From: Halorubrum sp. 48-1-W
GTDB taxonomy: Archaea > Halobacteriota > Halobacteria > Halobacteriales > Haloferacaceae
NCBI RefSeq assembly: GCF_003287355.1
Contig: NZ_QMIM01000003.1
Location: 62,001-126,000, forward strand
DNA: 64,000 nucleotides
Direction of reading: 5' to 3'
Made by a program: the position numbers and the translations under genes
Notes under the pieces: generated by a model
What the model saw: only the letters and a program-made list of their open reading frames with translations
Database searches by the model: none
Told to the model about the DNA's origin: nothing
Shown here: piece after piece, positions 49,233 through 58,793 of the stretch
Numbering within the stretch: the stretch's first letter is position 1
Layout: every line of letters starts with the position of its first letter

Positions 49233-49890
49233 AATTCAAGTCGACTGGTACTCTCGGGAAGAAGCTGACCGCCTACGCGACCTCCGTGATCGGCACGGGA
49301 TGATATGGCGCGGCGTCCTCCTTGAGGGAGCCAAACACGCAGAAAGTATAGACCTCCTCAAAGCCCTCGTTGAGTTACACCCAGAACTTGCATACTCTCG
49401 ACCGGGTGACCACGCTGGCGTTTCTACCGAGCGAACAAATGTCACCGAGCAACTGCACGAGCAGATTCGCGAACGGCAACGTGCCCGCTCAACGACCGAA
49501 ATCCCACTGTCTGGCTTCACAGATACGGATGTGGACGCTAACGCGAACGGCAGTAGTGACGTCGATAGCAAGGGTGATAGTGATCATAAGGATGCCGAGC
49601 ACTTTGACGTGAGTGCTGCCGTCGCTCAGGTGCAGGAGAATCGCACCCCCGCTCCCAACCATATGCAGCGGTCGGTTGCGGCCGAACGTACCCGGGAAAG
49701 AGAATACGAGCGTTGGGATGCTCAAGCGGCACAGACCGCCGAAGATGGTGGACCATTTCACCCCGCGGACGCACACGAGGATGTCGAAGATGTGCTTCGA
49801 CACCACGGCGACCACGACGAGTGGGATATGGTCGACCCGCGCTATGATTACGAGGGCTATGCTGACGAATACGACGGTGATTTCCGATGA
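49225..49890 (+). CDS. Transfer-operon protein with WRG motif domain
   Basis: 221 residues. The first 55 residues (VDWYSREEADRLRDLRDRHGMIWRGVLLEGAKHAESIDLLKAL) match the start of the next protein (EEYEWLNSVRKGLGLTWRGMMLKAEQRLLAAE), so both share a small helical domain, perhaps of ribbon-helix-helix type. The rest is acidic and disordered. The stop overlaps the next start (ATGA). Confidence 0.55.
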   Translation: MPEIQVDWYSREEADRLRDLRDRHGMIWRGVLLEGAKHAESIDLLKALVELHPELAYSRPGDHAGVSTERTNVTEQLHEQIRERQRARSTTEIPLSGFTDTDVDANANGSSDVDSKGDSDHKDAEHFDVSAAVAQVQENRTPAPNHMQRSVAAERTREREYERWDAQAAQTAEDGGPFHPADAHEDVEDVLRHHGDHDEWDMVDPRYDYEGYADEYDGDFR

Positions 49891-50192
49891 GTCGGTCGTC
49901 GAGTCCCTCGGACTACAATACGCGAATCAATATCCCATCTCAAGAGGAGTATGAATGGTTAAATTCGGTTCGGAAAGGTCTCGGACTGACCTGGCGTGGG
50001 ATGATGCTGAAAGCCGAACAGCGGCTTCTCGCTGCTGAACGAACGTGGCCGCCGGCACTCCGAACCCAGCATGTGGTTTCGGCCCCTGATCAATCGGACG
50101 CCGATCTCGAAGTGGAACCCGAGACTGAGGCCGACACTAAGACCGAAGCAGAGAGTGACAGTGACTCCGAGATTGACGAGGTGGCGAAATGA
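49887..50192 (+). CDS. Transfer-operon protein, paralogue of the preceding gene
   Basis: 101 residues. NIPSQEEYEWLNSVRKGLGLTWRGMMLKAEQ aligns with the N-terminus of the previous protein. A strand followed by two helices would suit a small DNA-binding dimer. The C-terminal 40 residues are a repeated Glu/Thr/Asp tail. Both ends overlap neighbours by 4 nt. Confidence 0.5.
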   Translation: MSRSSSPSDYNTRINIPSQEEYEWLNSVRKGLGLTWRGMMLKAEQRLLAAERTWPPALRTQHVVSAPDQSDADLEVEPETEADTKTEAESDSDSEIDEVAK

Positions 50193-50674
50193 GCCAGGAC
50201 GTTCCGGTGGCATCTAATCTTCTCGCCTCGAAGATGTTCGGTGTCTCGGCCCGCAAATTGGCCGAATCGATGGGGCCGCCTCTTATTCTCCCGCTTATAC
50301 TCTACACTATCGGTCTCCCGCTGCTGGTGACGCTCCCGTTGGTGTTCGTCGGATTCCTCGTGGGACTGTTCATCTATAGCCGCACTCCGCCGGGACAGCG
50401 CCCTCTGCAATATGCAGCAGCGATGGCACGGCACCTGCGTGGGCGAACGGATTACGTCTGGAAGCCTCCGGAGCCTAACAAGGACGATCTCGCGTATCAC
50501 GAACCCTTTGAGGCGTGGATCACGGGACGCCCAAAGCCAGTTGTCGCCGATGCTGACGGAGCTCGTGATGACGCTGACGAGACAGGCGCGGAGACGGACG
50601 AACCAACGGACTCGGACGACGGCCTTGACGCGGATTGGCCGATCGCGACGTATGGAGGACAAACAAATGACTGA
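50189..50674 (+). CDS. VirB3/PrgI-like membrane protein
   Basis: 161 residues. Two transmembrane helices (ILPLILYTIGLPLLVTLPLVFVGFLVGLFIY, residues about 32-63) are followed by a cytoplasmic segment with RPLQYAAAMARHLRGRTDYVW and an acidic tail. VirB3-type proteins with two helices sit directly before the VirB4 ATPase in many type IV systems, and the location here fits. Confidence 0.55.
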   Translation: MSQDVPVASNLLASKMFGVSARKLAESMGPPLILPLILYTIGLPLLVTLPLVFVGFLVGLFIYSRTPPGQRPLQYAAAMARHLRGRTDYVWKPPEPNKDDLAYHEPFEAWITGRPKPVVADADGARDDADETGAETDEPTDSDDGLDADWPIATYGGQTND

Positions 50675-52301
50675 ATACGAAGACGCCGGTTCGACGCTGG
50701 ACCTCATGGATTTCAAGAATGTCCGTGATGGCGGCGTCGTGGAAACGCCTACCACCTATGCGATGGTGATGCAGATACAGCCTCGAGACTGGCTAATCCT
50801 CTCTGAAGAACGCAAAGAAAGCCTCTATCTATCGTTCTTGACGTTCCTGCGCGGGGTTCAGTTCCCAACACAGATCCTCTCGATGACGACGACATACGAT
50901 CCCGAACCCTACCTCAAGCAGTTTGAGGGAGCCGAAAATATGCTCATCAACTCGGGCGACGACGAGGAAGACGTTGACCCGTTGGATGAGTCGCCGCTGC
51001 TCGACTACGGCCGAAAGTACCACACTGAGTGGCTCCGGGGCGTCGTCGATGTCGCGGAGATTCGTGACCGCGACTTCTACTTCGCGGTTGCAGTCGCTAA
51101 AGATGAGGAGGCTGACGATGGCCTCAAGGCCCAGATCCAGTCGTTGATGCCTAGCGGGAACGACGTTGAGGTCGATGACGAAGCTAAGTATATCGAGGAA
51201 GTGAAAGCCCGCGCCCAGCGTGTGGCGTCGAAGCTCCCCCAGACGCAGGTGGAAGCCGAGATTCTGGACACTCGCCCGGCTGTTCTTGAGGTCCTCTACG
51301 AAGTCTATCACGGAGAGAAGCCACCTATCTCGTTCGAACAAGGTAGCTTCTCACTCCCGGCCGATAAGGCACAGGAGGTCGCCAACGCAGCCTATACTCC
51401 CGAAGAAGCGGCACAGGCCGAGGCGAATGAGGATGGTGACTACGAGTTCGATCGCGCTTCCGACGAACATCCCGAAATCGAACCCGAACCAGATTCCGAA
51501 TTTGATTCCGACCCGCTGGCGGCGGTTGGTGATGGTGGGTACGCACACCCAGACTCCGTTGAGCGTGTCGCAGAATCGCGTATCCTGAGCTGGTACGCTC
51601 GTAATATCGGGCCTATTGGACATGGATCACTCCCAGTCGTCCCGCGAGCGGTCTATGCGGGTGTGTTTCTGGGCCTCCTAAGCCTCATACTCAGTGTAGG
51701 GGCGCTCGGAACGTTCATCTGGTCGATGAATATCGCTGAACGCGGTACGGACATCTACTGGCTGGCTCGGACCGTGTCGTTCGCGACGGCTGCGGCGAGT
51801 CTGCCTGGATTCGTGCTGAGTCTTGTCGTATTGTTCCCTTCGGAGCGAAGAACGAAGGGACTCGCAGTGGCTGGCCTCGCGGCGGCAGGCTATGCACTCA
51901 CTCTGTTCCTTGGAGCGTATCCCCAAGACTGGGACTCGAATCCCGCCGTGACCACGTTCACGCTTGAGGTGTACGCGATGGGCATCTTCGCGCTGCTCAT
52001 CGCTGTCGTCCTCGCGGTACGTTCGCGACAAAAGGTGGACCTCTCGAACCTGGTAGTCGCCTCTGACCCTGACGCGTCTGATGTGGCGACCGACGGTGGG
52101 GGCGCAGGCATTCCTTCCATCCCCGTCGATGACACTGACGATGAAGACGCTGGCGTTGACCTCGATGAGTGTCGTGACACTGATACCGGTGTTGTCGAGG
52201 TCGACACCGACGGCGTCGATATAGAGGGCCCCGATGCTGATATTGGCGCTGACACCACGGACCCCGAGACGACTGAAAATGAATCTGAGGTTACAAAATG
52301 A
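50667..52301 (+). CDS. Membrane protein of transfer module, upstream of VirB4
   Basis: 544 residues from the ATG at 50667 with GGAGG 8 nt upstream. Residues 1-230 are soluble (MVMQIQPRDWLILSEERKESLYLSFLTFLRGVQFPTQILSMT...), the kind of domain seen at the N-terminus of TraC/VirB4-type ATPases. Residues about 330-450 hold four transmembrane helices, and the tail is acidic. It may be a VirB4 N-terminal module split into its own membrane protein. It overlaps the VirB4 start by 4 nt. Confidence 0.6.
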   Translation: MTEYEDAGSTLDLMDFKNVRDGGVVETPTTYAMVMQIQPRDWLILSEERKESLYLSFLTFLRGVQFPTQILSMTTTYDPEPYLKQFEGAENMLINSGDDEEDVDPLDESPLLDYGRKYHTEWLRGVVDVAEIRDRDFYFAVAVAKDEEADDGLKAQIQSLMPSGNDVEVDDEAKYIEEVKARAQRVASKLPQTQVEAEILDTRPAVLEVLYEVYHGEKPPISFEQGSFSLPADKAQEVANAAYTPEEAAQAEANEDGDYEFDRASDEHPEIEPEPDSEFDSDPLAAVGDGGYAHPDSVERVAESRILSWYARNIGPIGHGSLPVVPRAVYAGVFLGLLSLILSVGALGTFIWSMNIAERGTDIYWLARTVSFATAAASLPGFVLSLVVLFPSERRTKGLAVAGLAAAGYALTLFLGAYPQDWDSNPAVTTFTLEVYAMGIFALLIAVVLAVRSRQKVDLSNLVVASDPDASDVATDGGGAGIPSIPVDDTDDEDAGVDLDECRDTDTGVVEVDTDGVDIEGPDADIGADTTDPETTENESEVTK

Positions 52302-54622
52302 ACCCTCTCGAGAAACTCCTCGGAAAGAACGGACCCGAGAAAGACGAGCCTGAACGTATTCCGATCGACGATCTCTCCGGCAAGGAAACCCAGGTCGCAC
52401 TCGAATATCTAGAACTCCTCGATCGGGAAGCCACCCGAAAGAACATCGAGTGGGCGGCCTACCAGCTCCAAGCCGAAGAAGTTCCGCTCATCTCCCCTAC
52501 CGAATCCCTCGAAGAGCGAGAGACGCTTGACAAGAAACTGGTCGCGCCGCGAGCAATGGAGCGCCACCCTGAGTTCCAAGTCCGTGAAGAGAAGGTCACG
52601 CAAATCATGACCGTCACGGCCTTCCCTCGGAAAGTCAACCTTGGGTGGCTCGTACCGCTTACTATTGCGGACGTAAACCTCCGCCTCTCGCTGCACATTA
52701 CACCACGAGACCCGGCAAAGACACGCAAGCAACTCCAGCGCCGCTACACGCAGACCACGACGGCACTCACGCTCAAGTCCCGAAAGGGTCGGACGGACAC
52801 ACATCAAGAGGAATTGGAGCGCGAGGACCTCCTACGGATTCTCCAAGACGTGATTCGCGGGACAACGAAGGTCTTTGACATCGCCATCTACATGGAACTT
52901 GCCGCGGACTCGCATGAGGAACTCGACGAGATGCGCGAGCGCGTTGACACCATTCTCGCGGAACAGGACGTCGAGACGACGGTACTGCACCACCAACAGA
53001 TCGAGGGTAATGGGACTATTGTCCCTCTCGCGACGGACACAATCAAGAACGTCCACCCCATCCAGCTTGAGGCACTCGGGACGCTGTTCAACCTTGTTGA
53101 GCCGCCGATCTACGACGAAGACGGCATCATGATGGGCTTCGACGACACATCGCGCCCAGTAATCCTCGACCGCTACGCCCACTCCGGATTCGGGATGACT
53201 ATTTCGGGGAAAACTGGCTCTGGGAAGTCCTACGCTAGAAAACTCGAAATCTACCGCCGACTGCTGACTGACCCCACGGTGCAGTGCATCCTGTTCGACC
53301 CGGCGGGTGATGACTATCCACAGTTCGCGAAGAAACTGGGTGGTGAGGTCATCCGCTTTGGTGGGTCGCAGAAAGTCAATCCGATGGACATCTCAGCACC
53401 CACGGGTGAGATTGGAGCGTCCGAGGACACCTACCCGCTCACGGTGCGTTCCGTGGTAGAGATGCTGAACACCCACTACGAAGACCGTGGCGGGCTCCCT
53501 GCTGCGGAAGAGGGTATGCTCATCCAAGCGACGCACTACGCATACCTCTCGAAGGGGATCATCCTTGGCGAGTACGACACCTACGCGAACGAATCACCCA
53601 TCATCGACGATCTCATCCAGGGTGTGAAAATCATCACAGAAGGTGGTTTCATGCAGGCGCTCGAATCGGACCTCGTCGACGGGGCGGTGCTCGAGCACTT
53701 CCAAGAGTTGGACATTCTCGACGAGGACGGCAACCCAGTCACGGAGACGCACATTTCTGTGCCGATGGCAGTAATCACGCCCTCGAAGAAGCACCAGGAG
53801 GTCGCGAAGGCGCTGGAACCAAAGTTCGAGTCGTTCAAGCCAGGTGGTATCAACGCGAACCTGAACGGTCAAACAAACCTCGAACTGAACTCGCGTCTCG
53901 TCGTGATGGACATGAGTTCGTTTGCCGATACAGGCGAGATGCCGCTGATCCTCCATGCGATGCTCCAGTGGGCGTACCTCGAGGCCAAACGGTCGCCAGA
54001 TCGCTTCGACGTGACCTTCGATGAGGCCCACTACCTACTGGGGCGTGAATCGACGCGGGATCTCATCAATCTCTTCATCAGGCACGCACGCCACTACGAC
54101 GCGGGCCTCACCCTGATGAGTCAGACGGCTCACGAGTTTATGCGGACGGACGCTCGCCGCGAAATCTATGAGAACTGCGACATCAAACTCCTGTTCTATG
54201 CACAGTCTGTGTCGGACGCGACGAAGGAGTACTTCGATCTTTCTCCGGCTGAGGTGAAGTACCTCCAATCGGCTCCACGTGGACAGGAGTCCGGATACTC
54301 CGGATGTTTGCTGTCGACGACAAAGCACGGGCGCCGCCGTCTCGAGATCCATTCCGGTGACTTCGAGCACTACATGATCGACGACAATCTCGACCCGTGG
54401 GACTACATTGAGGAAATCGAGGGACCGATGCGCCCCGGTGAAGTTGATCCCAATGCGGAGCCCGATTTCGAGACGTCCGAAATGCCTCCGGTGTCGAATC
54501 GGGAGCTGGACATGGAACTGTCGAGTGCGTTCGCAGAAGACAGAACGACGCAGGAACAGCCCGAGAGTATCGCTGACGACGACACGACGAACTCCTTGAC
54601 ATCCGGCTCTGGTGACCGTTAA
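52298..54622 (+). CDS. virB4: VirB4/TraC-type conjugation ATPase
   Basis: 774 residues. Walker A (ISGKTGSGKSYARK) is near 302-316 and Walker B (VTFDEAHYLLG) near 570-580. CILFDPAGDDYPQFAKKLGGEVIRFG and LTLMSQTAHEFM are family blocks. The N-terminal 280 residues carry the usual VirB4 substructure (MTVTAFPRKVNLGWLVPLTI). VirB4 powers pilus assembly and transfer in type IV systems and is the best marker of a conjugation apparatus. It is coupled at both ends. Confidence 0.9.
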   Translation: MNPLEKLLGKNGPEKDEPERIPIDDLSGKETQVALEYLELLDREATRKNIEWAAYQLQAEEVPLISPTESLEERETLDKKLVAPRAMERHPEFQVREEKVTQIMTVTAFPRKVNLGWLVPLTIADVNLRLSLHITPRDPAKTRKQLQRRYTQTTTALTLKSRKGRTDTHQEELEREDLLRILQDVIRGTTKVFDIAIYMELAADSHEELDEMRERVDTILAEQDVETTVLHHQQIEGNGTIVPLATDTIKNVHPIQLEALGTLFNLVEPPIYDEDGIMMGFDDTSRPVILDRYAHSGFGMTISGKTGSGKSYARKLEIYRRLLTDPTVQCILFDPAGDDYPQFAKKLGGEVIRFGGSQKVNPMDISAPTGEIGASEDTYPLTVRSVVEMLNTHYEDRGGLPAAEEGMLIQATHYAYLSKGIILGEYDTYANESPIIDDLIQGVKIITEGGFMQALESDLVDGAVLEHFQELDILDEDGNPVTETHISVPMAVITPSKKHQEVAKALEPKFESFKPGGINANLNGQTNLELNSRLVVMDMSSFADTGEMPLILHAMLQWAYLEAKRSPDRFDVTFDEAHYLLGRESTRDLINLFIRHARHYDAGLTLMSQTAHEFMRTDARREIYENCDIKLLFYAQSVSDATKEYFDLSPAEVKYLQSAPRGQESGYSGCLLSTTKHGRRRLEIHSGDFEHYMIDDNLDPWDYIEEIEGPMRPGEVDPNAEPDFETSEMPPVSNRELDMELSSAFAEDRTTQEQPESIADDDTTNSLTSGSGDR

Positions 54623-56544
54623 TGGCGATGGCGATACCGGTCGAGCCGCTCCTGCTGATGACGTTCGTCCCTCTCCAACTCGGGCTGGGTGACATCCCCG
54701 AGGCGATAGCGGAGGCGATTTTCGGGTTCTTTGCGGACTTGGCCGAAGCGATTGCGATCGAAGTGTCGACCGCACTGACGGACGAACTCATCAAGGGTCT
54801 GTTGAAGATCCCGAACCCATATGAATCAGCGACGGCGGCCAACGCGTGGACTGGAATATTCGAGATATCGCTTGTCTTGCTTCCGATAATGATCGCGCTC
54901 GCGCTCATCGCGTGGCCGTTCAGCGAAGATCGTGAATCCGGGTTGTTGGACCTCGTCGTCCGTGTCGTGATGATCTTGCTGTTTATTGGCATCTCCCAGC
55001 CGGCATGGGGGTTCGCGATTGATGCAACAAACGCTGTAACGGTCGCCATCCTAGATCTTGACCCAAGTGCTCCGGGTGTGAACTACGGATACGGGAACGG
55101 GCTTCTTGGAGGCTCCACTACAGCCGGCGTGTGGGCGCTGAAGTTCATTGTCTCGGTAGTCGCTGCGATTCTCGCAGTCCTGGCGCTAATACTGTCGATA
55201 TTCTTTCTGCTCCTGCGCTGGTTCATGGTTTGGATGGCCTACATCGGGACGCCGTTCTTCGCGGTTGTCTGGTTTGCAGGACGAGGCCCGCTGAAGTCCG
55301 TCGGCAGCGTCGGCGCGACGTTCATGCGGATGGGTGTGTTTTCTCTGTTGGCTGGACCTGTAATCGCCATTATTGTGCTGACGTTCCAGGTCATCGAGGC
55401 CGGCGCGATTCTCCAGACCGCAAAGACTGGCCTTATTGGGAATGCCGGCCTTCTTTTTGCCGAACTTGCGCTAATGCTGATCTTCCCGGTCCTGCTCATC
55501 GTGACAATCTGGAAGCTCATTTCGTGGGCAGGCCAGCCCATCGGGGCTGGTGAAGCCGCTGCGGTCACGACGATGGCTGTCACGTCGGCTGTCGGTGGCG
55601 CCGTTGTCGGTGCAGCAGGCGGCGGTGCGTCCGCGGCCGGCAGTGCAGCAGGCGGTAGCGGCGGTAGTGGCGCGGCGGCCGGTGGAACTGCTGGAGGTGC
55701 ATCGGGCGGTAGCGCGTCTGCGTCTGCCTCGAGTGTAGGTGCCGGAGGCGCCGGAAGTGCGAACGTGGGTGCAGGTGGGTCAGGCTTAGCAAGTCGGATG
55801 ACGACCCGAGCGAAGGGTATGGTAGGGCAAGCGAAGAAGACCGCTGGTAAGAAGCCAGCCCAGAAATTCGATCACGTCGGGACGACACAGAAGCTTAGCG
55901 AGGCCAGATCCTCTCTGGACGAGGCGCAACAGGATGAACAGGCGGCCGCTTCGCAGGCCAAGTTCCTCCAGAACTCAATGGCGTCGCGCGACATGGATAT
56001 GGCCGAGGCGAAAGAGCAGGGGATCCTCGACGCCGAGCCCGTCGAAGGACAAACGCCGAAGTTCAAGACCGACCCCCTCACGAATGACGTGAAGATGAGC
56101 TATATGGGAACGGACGGGGTTTCCCGCTCTGCCAACCTCACACAGAAGTTCAAGTCCGTGAAGACCGAGCAGCATGATGCCGGCCAAGAGGTCGAAGCGG
56201 CGCAGTCCCAGATCGACAGCATTCAGAAAAAGAAGGGACGCGTGGATACAGCCAGAAGCGTAGGCCGAGCTGGAAAGGCTGGGACTCGCCCCGTCTATAA
56301 GGGCGCGAAGTTCGCGACGAAGACCGGTGGAGCCGCAATGGTCGGTGGTGTCGGTGGGAACTCGTATCTCGCACACTCTATGGGTCGCCGGGCATCGCAG
56401 CCGATGATCGGCTCGGGCGGCCCCAATCAGAACCCGAACCACACACTCTCAGAGTTCGGCCGTGTAGCTGGTGGGCAGGCGTCCAAAACCGGCGAGATAG
56501 GTAAGACAGGCACAGGCAACAGCGACAACAGCGGAGGGATGTAG
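54622..56544 (+). CDS. VirB6/TrbL-like polytopic channel protein
   Basis: 640 residues. Six or more transmembrane helices span 1-320 (for example IFEISLVLLPIMIALALIAWPF and FIVSVVAAILAVLALILSIFFLLLRWFMVWMAYIGTPFFAVVWF). Residues 320-400 are a Gly/Ala/Ser low-complexity stretch, followed by a helical cytoplasmic tail with KLSEARSSLDEAQQDEQAAASQAK. VirB6/TrbL proteins form the inner-membrane channel and show this plan. It directly follows VirB4 (stop and start overlap by one base). Confidence 0.7.
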   Translation: MAMAIPVEPLLLMTFVPLQLGLGDIPEAIAEAIFGFFADLAEAIAIEVSTALTDELIKGLLKIPNPYESATAANAWTGIFEISLVLLPIMIALALIAWPFSEDRESGLLDLVVRVVMILLFIGISQPAWGFAIDATNAVTVAILDLDPSAPGVNYGYGNGLLGGSTTAGVWALKFIVSVVAAILAVLALILSIFFLLLRWFMVWMAYIGTPFFAVVWFAGRGPLKSVGSVGATFMRMGVFSLLAGPVIAIIVLTFQVIEAGAILQTAKTGLIGNAGLLFAELALMLIFPVLLIVTIWKLISWAGQPIGAGEAAAVTTMAVTSAVGGAVVGAAGGGASAAGSAAGGSGGSGAAAGGTAGGASGGSASASASSVGAGGAGSANVGAGGSGLASRMTTRAKGMVGQAKKTAGKKPAQKFDHVGTTQKLSEARSSLDEAQQDEQAAASQAKFLQNSMASRDMDMAEAKEQGILDAEPVEGQTPKFKTDPLTNDVKMSYMGTDGVSRSANLTQKFKSVKTEQHDAGQEVEAAQSQIDSIQKKKGRVDTARSVGRAGKAGTRPVYKGAKFATKTGGAAMVGGVGGNSYLAHSMGRRASQPMIGSGGPNQNPNHTLSEFGRVAGGQASKTGEIGKTGTGNSDNSGGM

Positions 56545-56758
56545 CGTTAGCACCCCCCTGGTCGTCGATCGGTCGTCCCTAGGCCCTGTGAGCGGCTCAC
56601 TCGTACGCAGGCTTATATAGCAACACGGAATATACTACCTAACTCACTCTGAACGACTGCGGATTTCGCGCGGTTCACAGGTATCTTCTCACGAAAAACG
56701 CTGAATCGACAATCGATCGCCTCATCTCAACAAATCAAGACAATACCGGAATCGACAC

Positions 56759-58357
56759 ATGTCCCTACTCGCTGCGACAATCGCCTACCTCGCTGCCGAC
56801 CTTGTCTACGGATTCGTCCGAATGGACGACCGGTTCCCTACGTACGGTCGGCGTGGCCGCCTCATCGAAGCCTCGCTCGTCGCAGCTGTCGTGATGGCAG
56901 GGGGGTGGATGGTCGCACCAGCCGTCCTCGACCCTTTCTGGACGGGCCTCGGGGGACTCGCGGTGTACGGGCCGCTGTCCATCCCTATATTCGCAGCGTT
57001 CTGGTTCCTCGGGCGACCGCTGCTCCCCTCGATCGGGGTGAGTGGACTGCTGTTCATCATCACGGTATTCTTGCTCGGGGGTGTGAACGTTTTCCTCCTG
57101 AACATGCCGGTTTCTGACTTTTCGGACGCGCTCAATATTCCGTTTGCCGTGGGGAACGCACTCGCTATCTTCGTCGGGACGTACATTGTGATCACGGTGA
57201 CAGACAAAGGGCGAAACAACCAAGAGAAAGAGCGTGAGCGAGAACGAATCCCCTCCGGCCCAACTACCTACTCCCCGACCCGGAACACGACCGTGAACGC
57301 GAATGGGGATCGGAGCCCGAGCAGTCACAACGCCAACGATGCTGTCGTCGCCGAGGACGTATCCATCGATGGGCCGCCGGGAACTCATTCCTCGACCGGG
57401 AGTAGCCTGTCCAAGGCCAAATTGCGGAACCTGACGTACGACTGGCAGCACCCGCCGCAGCGATTCACCGACATCGGCGGCTACGATGACGTGAAGGCCG
57501 ATCTCGAACGCCGTGTCCTCGAACCCCTCCTGGCGCATCGCGATGGGGATGACCGCTTCTCGCGGTTCAGTGTCGAGCCTGAGAGCGGCATCATGCTGTA
57601 TGGTCCGCCGGGAACGGGAAAGACGATGTTCGCGAGAGCGCTTGCTGGCGAACTCACTGTCCCGTTCGTCGAGCTCTCTCCAGCGGACGTGACGTCGATG
57701 TGGATCAACGAGAGCAGTGACCGGGTCAAGACGCTGTTTGACGAGGCAAAACAGATTGGGCCGTGTGTCATCTTCCTCGACGAAGCCGAACATCTGTTCG
57801 GAGCGCGCGAATACTCAGGGAAGGGTTCGCATGCTGAGGACCGGAAGGTGACCAGCGAATTTCTCGCGCAGCTCACTCACGAGGACCGTGAGGCTATCGT
57901 GGTTGCGGCGACGAACCGACCGGGTGATATCGACCGGGCGATCCTTCGACCGGGACGGTTGGCTGCACACTTTGAGATTGGCCTCCCGGACGAGGAAGCC
58001 CGTACCGCCATCCTCCGGACGCATTTGACCGATGTGCCGTCGTCGCTCTCGGATGCCGAGTACGCGAATCTCGCGACGCATACGGTTGGGATGACGGGAG
58101 CGGATCTCGCTGACCTCGTCGATGAGGCCCGACGGAACGCGGCTGACCGCGATGCTCGCGTTTTGACTCGTGACGACTTCCCATCGACTGAGGACCTCCA
58201 AGTAATAGCGACAGAGCTGGAACCCGAGACGGACGACCTCCCGACCGTCGACGACGGAGATAACGACGAGGACGACCCTCGAGATCGGGATGCCGCCGTC
58301 CGTTCGAAGGCAGATGATGACGGCGGGTCCGACGACTCGGCCATCGGCTACCAGTAG
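56759..58357 (+). CDS. Membrane-anchored AAA+ ATPase
   Basis: 532 residues. Four or five transmembrane helices fill residues 1-140. A linker leads to RFTDIGGYDDVKADLERRVLEPL, Walker A GPPGTGKT (282-289), a pore loop with SMWINESSD, Walker B CVIFLDEAEH (336-345), second region of homology TNRPGDIDRAILRPGR, and a lid ending GADLADLVDEARRNAA. The ATPase is of Cdc48/FtsH/Vps4 class. There is no HExxH, so it is not an FtsH protease. It ends in a disordered acidic tail. It follows the transfer operon after 214 bp; it may unfold or remodel membrane components of the channel. Confidence 0.8.
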   Translation: MSLLAATIAYLAADLVYGFVRMDDRFPTYGRRGRLIEASLVAAVVMAGGWMVAPAVLDPFWTGLGGLAVYGPLSIPIFAAFWFLGRPLLPSIGVSGLLFIITVFLLGGVNVFLLNMPVSDFSDALNIPFAVGNALAIFVGTYIVITVTDKGRNNQEKERERERIPSGPTTYSPTRNTTVNANGDRSPSSHNANDAVVAEDVSIDGPPGTHSSTGSSLSKAKLRNLTYDWQHPPQRFTDIGGYDDVKADLERRVLEPLLAHRDGDDRFSRFSVEPESGIMLYGPPGTGKTMFARALAGELTVPFVELSPADVTSMWINESSDRVKTLFDEAKQIGPCVIFLDEAEHLFGAREYSGKGSHAEDRKVTSEFLAQLTHEDREAIVVAATNRPGDIDRAILRPGRLAAHFEIGLPDEEARTAILRTHLTDVPSSLSDAEYANLATHTVGMTGADLADLVDEARRNAADRDARVLTRDDFPSTEDLQVIATELEPETDDLPTVDDGDNDEDDPRDRDAAVRSKADDDGGSDDSAIGYQ

Positions 58358-58438
58358 AAGCGCTTCTTACCCATCGGTCCTCTCCACTTCATCCCGTACT
58401 GCCCGGACCTCACAGCGTGAACGTGACATCGCGAACTC

Positions 58439-58485
58439 CCCTACGTTACGCTTCGTATTGTAGCCGTACTGATTGTTACGTAGGA
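58439..58485. repeat. Dispersed inverted-repeat element, copy 3
   Basis: CCCTACGTTAC (58439-58449) and GTTACGTAGGA (58475-58485) enclose 25 bp, matching the copies at 17550 and 33408. Confidence 0.6.
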
Positions 58486-58754
58486 CAGCAGTGACGCACT
58501 CATTCCCCCTCGCGGTGCTGTGCATCGAGCGGTTGCGGTAGAGGGTTGACCTGTTCTCGACTGCGAGACGGCAGTCGAAGGTGGGACACCCCGCTATCGA
58601 AGTGTATTCTGCATCTACATTCACACCTCCACCCGTGTCTGGACGTTGTTTCAGTTGGTGGCGACACGCCGGTAAGGTGACGTGTTGAAGAGTGGCGGGA
58701 TTCCGGGGGTATCGGCCCAAAAAACAGCGCTGACACCCAAATTTGCTGGATTTC

Positions 58755-58760
58755 TTTATA
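58755..58760 (+). promoter_or_regulatory. TATA box of rpa
   Basis: TTTATA, 34 bp before the ATG at 58794, at the distance expected for a short-leader haloarchaeal transcript. Confidence 0.5.
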
Positions 58761-58793
58761 CTACCAGAAAGCGTAGTTCAGGCCGTAGATCAT

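Larger units (their letters stand above)
58358..58793. other. Gene-free stretch before rpa
   Basis: It holds dispersed repeat copy 3 and the rpa promoter. A 117-codon leftward frame (58367-58720) is poor in acidic residues and lacks a ribosome site, so I do not accept it. Confidence 0.4.

Noticed and set aside
58367-58720. 117-codon leftward frame between the AAA ATPase and rpa
   Set aside because: Composition is not acidic, it crosses the dispersed palindrome, and nothing supports a start.
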